Shown here: positions 13,684 through 15,850 of the stretch, piece by piece
How the letters are laid out: every line of letters starts with the position of its first letter
Numbering within the stretch: position 1 is the stretch's first letter
NCBI RefSeq assembly: GCF_000160855.1
Contig: NZ_GG700752.1
Location: 112,066-127,915, forward strand
Length of the DNA stretch: 15,850 nt
Reading direction: 5' to 3'
DNA from: Lactobacillus helveticus DSM 20075 = CGMCC 1.1877
GTDB lineage: Bacteria; Bacillota; Bacilli; Lactobacillales; Lactobacillaceae
Notes under the pieces: generated by a model
Database searches by the model: none
Told to the model about the DNA's origin: nothing
What the model saw: the letters and a program-made list of their open reading frames with translations, nothing else
Translations under genes and position numbers: made by a program

Positions 13684-15540
13684 TTACTCTTCCAAACCAA
13701 ATTGCTTGTTGCTTGGTTTAGTCTTAGCAAGAAGTCCCAAACTGATAGTAATCATGTCGACAACTTCTTGCAAGATAGCACCCCAAAAGGCAGGGATGAC
13801 ACCAGTGAAGGCAATCAATTCGATGATGATAACAACACCAATAGCAGTTAAAACGTCGATGTTAGCAACCTTCATAGTGTGTTTAGAAATGGCAACCGCA
13901 TCGTTAACCTTGGATAAATCGTTAACCATGATAACGGCGTCGGCACTTTCACTAGCAGCTGTTGCGCCTTTGGCACCCATAGCGATACCAACGTCAGCAG
14001 CAGTCAAACTTGGAGCATCGTTAACACCGTCACCAGTCATAACGACAGGACGTAAGTCTTTAGGCACTTCCTTAATAGCCTTAATCTTTTCAGCTGGTAA
14101 AAGATTGGCACGAATATCGGTAATACCAGCCTTTTTACCAACTTTTTCGGCAACTTGCATGTGGTCACCGGTAAGCATCATGATGTCTTCTGCACCTTGA
14201 CGCTTCAACTTAGCAATGGTTTCAGCTGTTTCAGGACGAATTTCATCCATCATAGTGATATAACCAGCAAACTTGCCATCGACTGAGACAAAGACAGCAG
14301 TTGAAGTTACAGCAATTTTTTCATGATCAGGAGCAACGAAGCTTAATTTACCAACCTTAACATGCTTACCATCTACGTCGCCTTCTACACCTTGAGCGGT
14401 GGTTTCCTTTAAGTTGGTAACTGGCTTGATTAAACTGCTGTCAGTAGCCTTAACCAAAGAGCTGGCAATAACGTGGCTAGATTGTTGCTCAACACTAGCA
14501 GCTAAGCTTTGCAATTCTTCTTTTGAAAGACCATCACCTTCAGGGATGATTTGATCAATAACTAATTGATTTTCAGTTAAAGTACCAGTCTTATCAAAGG
14601 CGAAAGTCTTAGCACGAGCTAACTTTTCAAGAGTTGGACCTGACTTAACAATGATGTGGTGTGCTGACATTGAACTCATACCACTGACCAAAGCAACAGG
14701 AGCTGCAATCAAAAGTGGACATGGAGAAGCAACAACCATAACTTCCGCAAATCTTGTGGCATCCCCAGATACAGCCCATGCGACACCACCAATTATCAAT
14801 GAAATGATGGTGAATGGAATGGCGTAACGGTCAGCCATCTTAACGAACTTAGCTGGCTGAGCTTGTGCTGACTTAACCAAGGCAACAATTGACTGATATT
14901 CTGAATCCTTGGCAGCTTTCGTAACCTTCATTTGAACGGCTGCATCACCATTAACGGAACCAGACATCAGCTCATCGCCCGGCTTTTTAGCAACAGGAAC
15001 AGATTCACCAGTTAATGATGATTGGTCAAAACTTGAGTCGCCTTTAACAATTTCACCGTCAACTGGGACTTGTTGACCAGGCTTGATCAAAACGATGTCA
15101 CCAATCTTCAAGTCTTCAACGTTAACTTCACTAATCTTGCCATTAACTAACTTGTTAGCAATACGAGGAGTATTGTTCAAAAGGGAACGCAATTCCTTGC
15201 TGGCTTGACCTGTAGCGTAGTCTGCTAGGGTTTCACCACCAGTAGACATTACCAAGATCATCCATTCAGCCCAGTAATTGTTGATTAAAATGGTAGAGAC
15301 GATCGCAATTACGGCCAAAATATCGACACCGTAACGGCCAGATTTCCAATCATTAAATATTTCCATTAATAGGAGGACGGAAATCCAAATACCCAAAATG
15401 TCGATAATAATTGCTTGCGGATTCATTTGTAATTTAAGAATTGGCGTTACAAATAGAGTAGAAGCATGCAAACCAAATTCAAAAATTAAACTTATTACCC
15501 CGGCAATTAAAACGACAATAAATTTCCATTGACGTTTCAT
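13684..15540 (-). CDS. P1B-type heavy-metal ATPase (SPC motif)
   Basis: This 618-aa membrane ATPase lacks an N-terminal metal-binding domain and drives metal-ion export using ATP. Motifs in order are TGES (177-180, actuator), SPC (272-274, transport helix), DKTGT with the phosphorylated Asp316, TGD (457-459), and GDGVNDAP (503-510). SPC in place of CPC points away from Cu+ and Zn/Cd ATPases and towards the P1B-4-like (Co/Fe/Zn) branch. However, the usual HEGGT of that branch is replaced by QEVVDMITI, so the metal is unassigned. The nucleotide-domain His-Pro dipeptide reads His356-Val. It starts after GAGG at 8-nt spacing, behind an extended -10 promoter. The antiporter follows downstream beyond a terminator. 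Confidence 0.93.
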   Translation of the reverse strand: MKRQWKFIVVLIAGVISLIFEFGLHASTLFVTPILKLQMNPQAIIIDILGIWISVLLLMEIFNDWKSGRYGVDILAVIAIVSTILINNYWAEWMILVMSTGGETLADYATGQASKELRSLLNNTPRIANKLVNGKISEVNVEDLKIGDIVLIKPGQQVPVDGEIVKGDSSFDQSSLTGESVPVAKKPGDELMSGSVNGDAAVQMKVTKAAKDSEYQSIVALVKSAQAQPAKFVKMADRYAIPFTIISLIIGGVAWAVSGDATRFAEVMVVASPCPLLIAAPVALVSGMSSMSAHHIIVKSGPTLEKLARAKTFAFDKTGTLTENQLVIDQIIPEGDGLSKEELQSLAASVEQQSSHVIASSLVKATDSSLIKPVTNLKETTAQGVEGDVDGKHVKVGKLSFVAPDHEKIAVTSTAVFVSVDGKFAGYITMMDEIRPETAETIAKLKRQGAEDIMMLTGDHMQVAEKVGKKAGITDIRANLLPAEKIKAIKEVPKDLRPVVMTGDGVNDAPSLTAADVGIAMGAKGATAASESADAVIMVNDLSKVNDAVAISKHTMKVANIDVLTAIGVVIIIELIAFTGVIPAFWGAILQEVVDMITISLGLLAKTKPSNKQFGLEE

Positions 15541-15583
15541 AATATAGCCTCTAAAAAAGTAAATACATCACTCTACTCAAATC

Positions 15584-15592
15584 ATTATAACA
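15584..15592 (-). promoter_or_regulatory. Extended -10 promoter of the metal ATPase gene
   Basis: TGTTATAAT on the minus strand is a TGn-TATAAT extended -10 about 45 bp before the start codon. There is no good -35, as is common for extended -10 promoters. No clear metal-regulator palindrome was seen. Confidence 0.6.
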
Positions 15593-15639
15593 TTCTTTTG
15601 CCATAAGGATATGTAAATAGAAAACTAGTTTCAATCATT

Positions 15640-15667
15640 AAAAAAGACAGCTTTTTGCAAGCTGCCT
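15640..15667 (-). terminator. Terminator of the CBS-domain gene
   Basis: On the minus strand GGCAGCTT (15659-15666) pairs with AAGCTGTC (15646-15653), one G-U, loop of five, followed by TTTTTT. It lies 6 bp after the stop at 15673. Confidence 0.85.
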
Positions 15668-15672
15668 AACAG

Positions 15673-15850
15673 TTATTTTATTTTGATAGATTTATAGTGC
15701 TTATCATACGTATGAGTTACATAATTAAATGCTTTGATCCACTCACGTCTAGTAAGCAATCCTTGGAAAACGCCACGGTCATCGACGATTGGCAAGAAGG
15801 CATTATTAATTAATAAATGCAGTTGTGCTTCTAGTGTAGTTTGCACAAAA
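15673..15850 (-). CDS. CBS-domain protein, CbpB-like, C-terminal part (cut by window end)
   Basis: The last 59 codons read a CBS-domain core (AFLPIVDDRGVFQGLLTRRE) followed by WIKAFNYV and a basic tail ending KSIKIK. The LPIVDD-G-F-G-LTRRE pattern closing a short protein resembles CbpB/DarB, a paired-CBS protein. In Bacillus CbpB/DarB binds c-di-AMP and, when free, stimulates Rel. The N-terminal part lies outside the window, so the assignment is by resemblance of the second CBS motif only. It is terminated by the hairpin at 15640-15667 and is not in one operon with the metal ATPase. Confidence 0.75.
   Translation of the reverse strand, partial: FVQTTLEAQLHLLINNAFLPIVDDRGVFQGLLTRREWIKAFNYVTHTYDKHYKSIKIK

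Noticed and set aside
13706..14200. Plus-strand 164-aa frame opposite the metal ATPase
   Set aside because: It is a shadow of the conserved P-type ATPase domain; composition is an artefact of the opposite-strand codon pattern.

Overview
The window looks like chromosomal DNA of a low-GC lactic acid bacterium, most likely Lactobacillus sensu stricto (acidophilus/helveticus/crispatus group). This rests on AT-rich sequence, AGGAGG-type ribosome binding sites, short intergenic gaps closed by strong intrinsic terminators, and families typical of that group: an ECF S component, a CPBP protein, an Rgg regulator and a CbpB-like CBS protein. Species cannot be fixed by eye. Several fresh gene lesions suggest genome decay of the kind seen in dairy lactobacilli.

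Left part (1-7110). A frameshifted 3' end of an RpiR/SIS sugar-phosphate regulator faces nagB (glucosamine-6-phosphate deaminase, minus strand). The nagB promoter carries two NagR/DasR-like operators. Then come an aldo/keto reductase and an ECF vitamin-transporter S component on the plus strand. On the minus strand a YdcF/DUF218 membrane protein is followed by a LolD/MacB-type ABC transporter whose ATPase has two nonsense codons and a lost catalytic glutamate. A divergent CPBP-family membrane protein follows.

Middle (7110-8200). About 1.1 kb lacks a conventional long ORF but is not empty. It holds a candidate small transcription unit with a strong terminator, and a 42-codon bacteriocin-like membrane peptide gene with its own terminator. 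It also holds a degraded C-terminal coding fragment. Last comes a type I toxin-antitoxin module: a holin-like (Hol_Tox/TxpA-type) toxin on the minus strand, with an antisense RNA on the plus strand opposite its 3' UTR.

Right part (8200-15850). An Rgg-type regulator and a coupled small membrane protein (minus) are divergent from a DUF4097 protein plus a homodimeric ABC exporter (plus). The shared promoter region contains a perfect 16-bp palindrome. The ABC gene runs into the terminator of a convergent yefM-yoeB type II toxin-antitoxin module, and that module is flanked by near-identical terminator repeats. Beyond it, all on the minus strand, lie a NapA-like Na+/H+ antiporter with a long terminator hairpin directly before its ribosome binding site, an SPC-type P1B metal ATPase, and the 3' end of a CbpB-like CBS protein.

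The most notable observations are the type I toxin-antitoxin locus with convergent, fully overlapping transcripts, the triple-damaged ABC ATPase, the repeat-flanked yefM-yoeB, and the cryptic peptide gene at 7397-7525.
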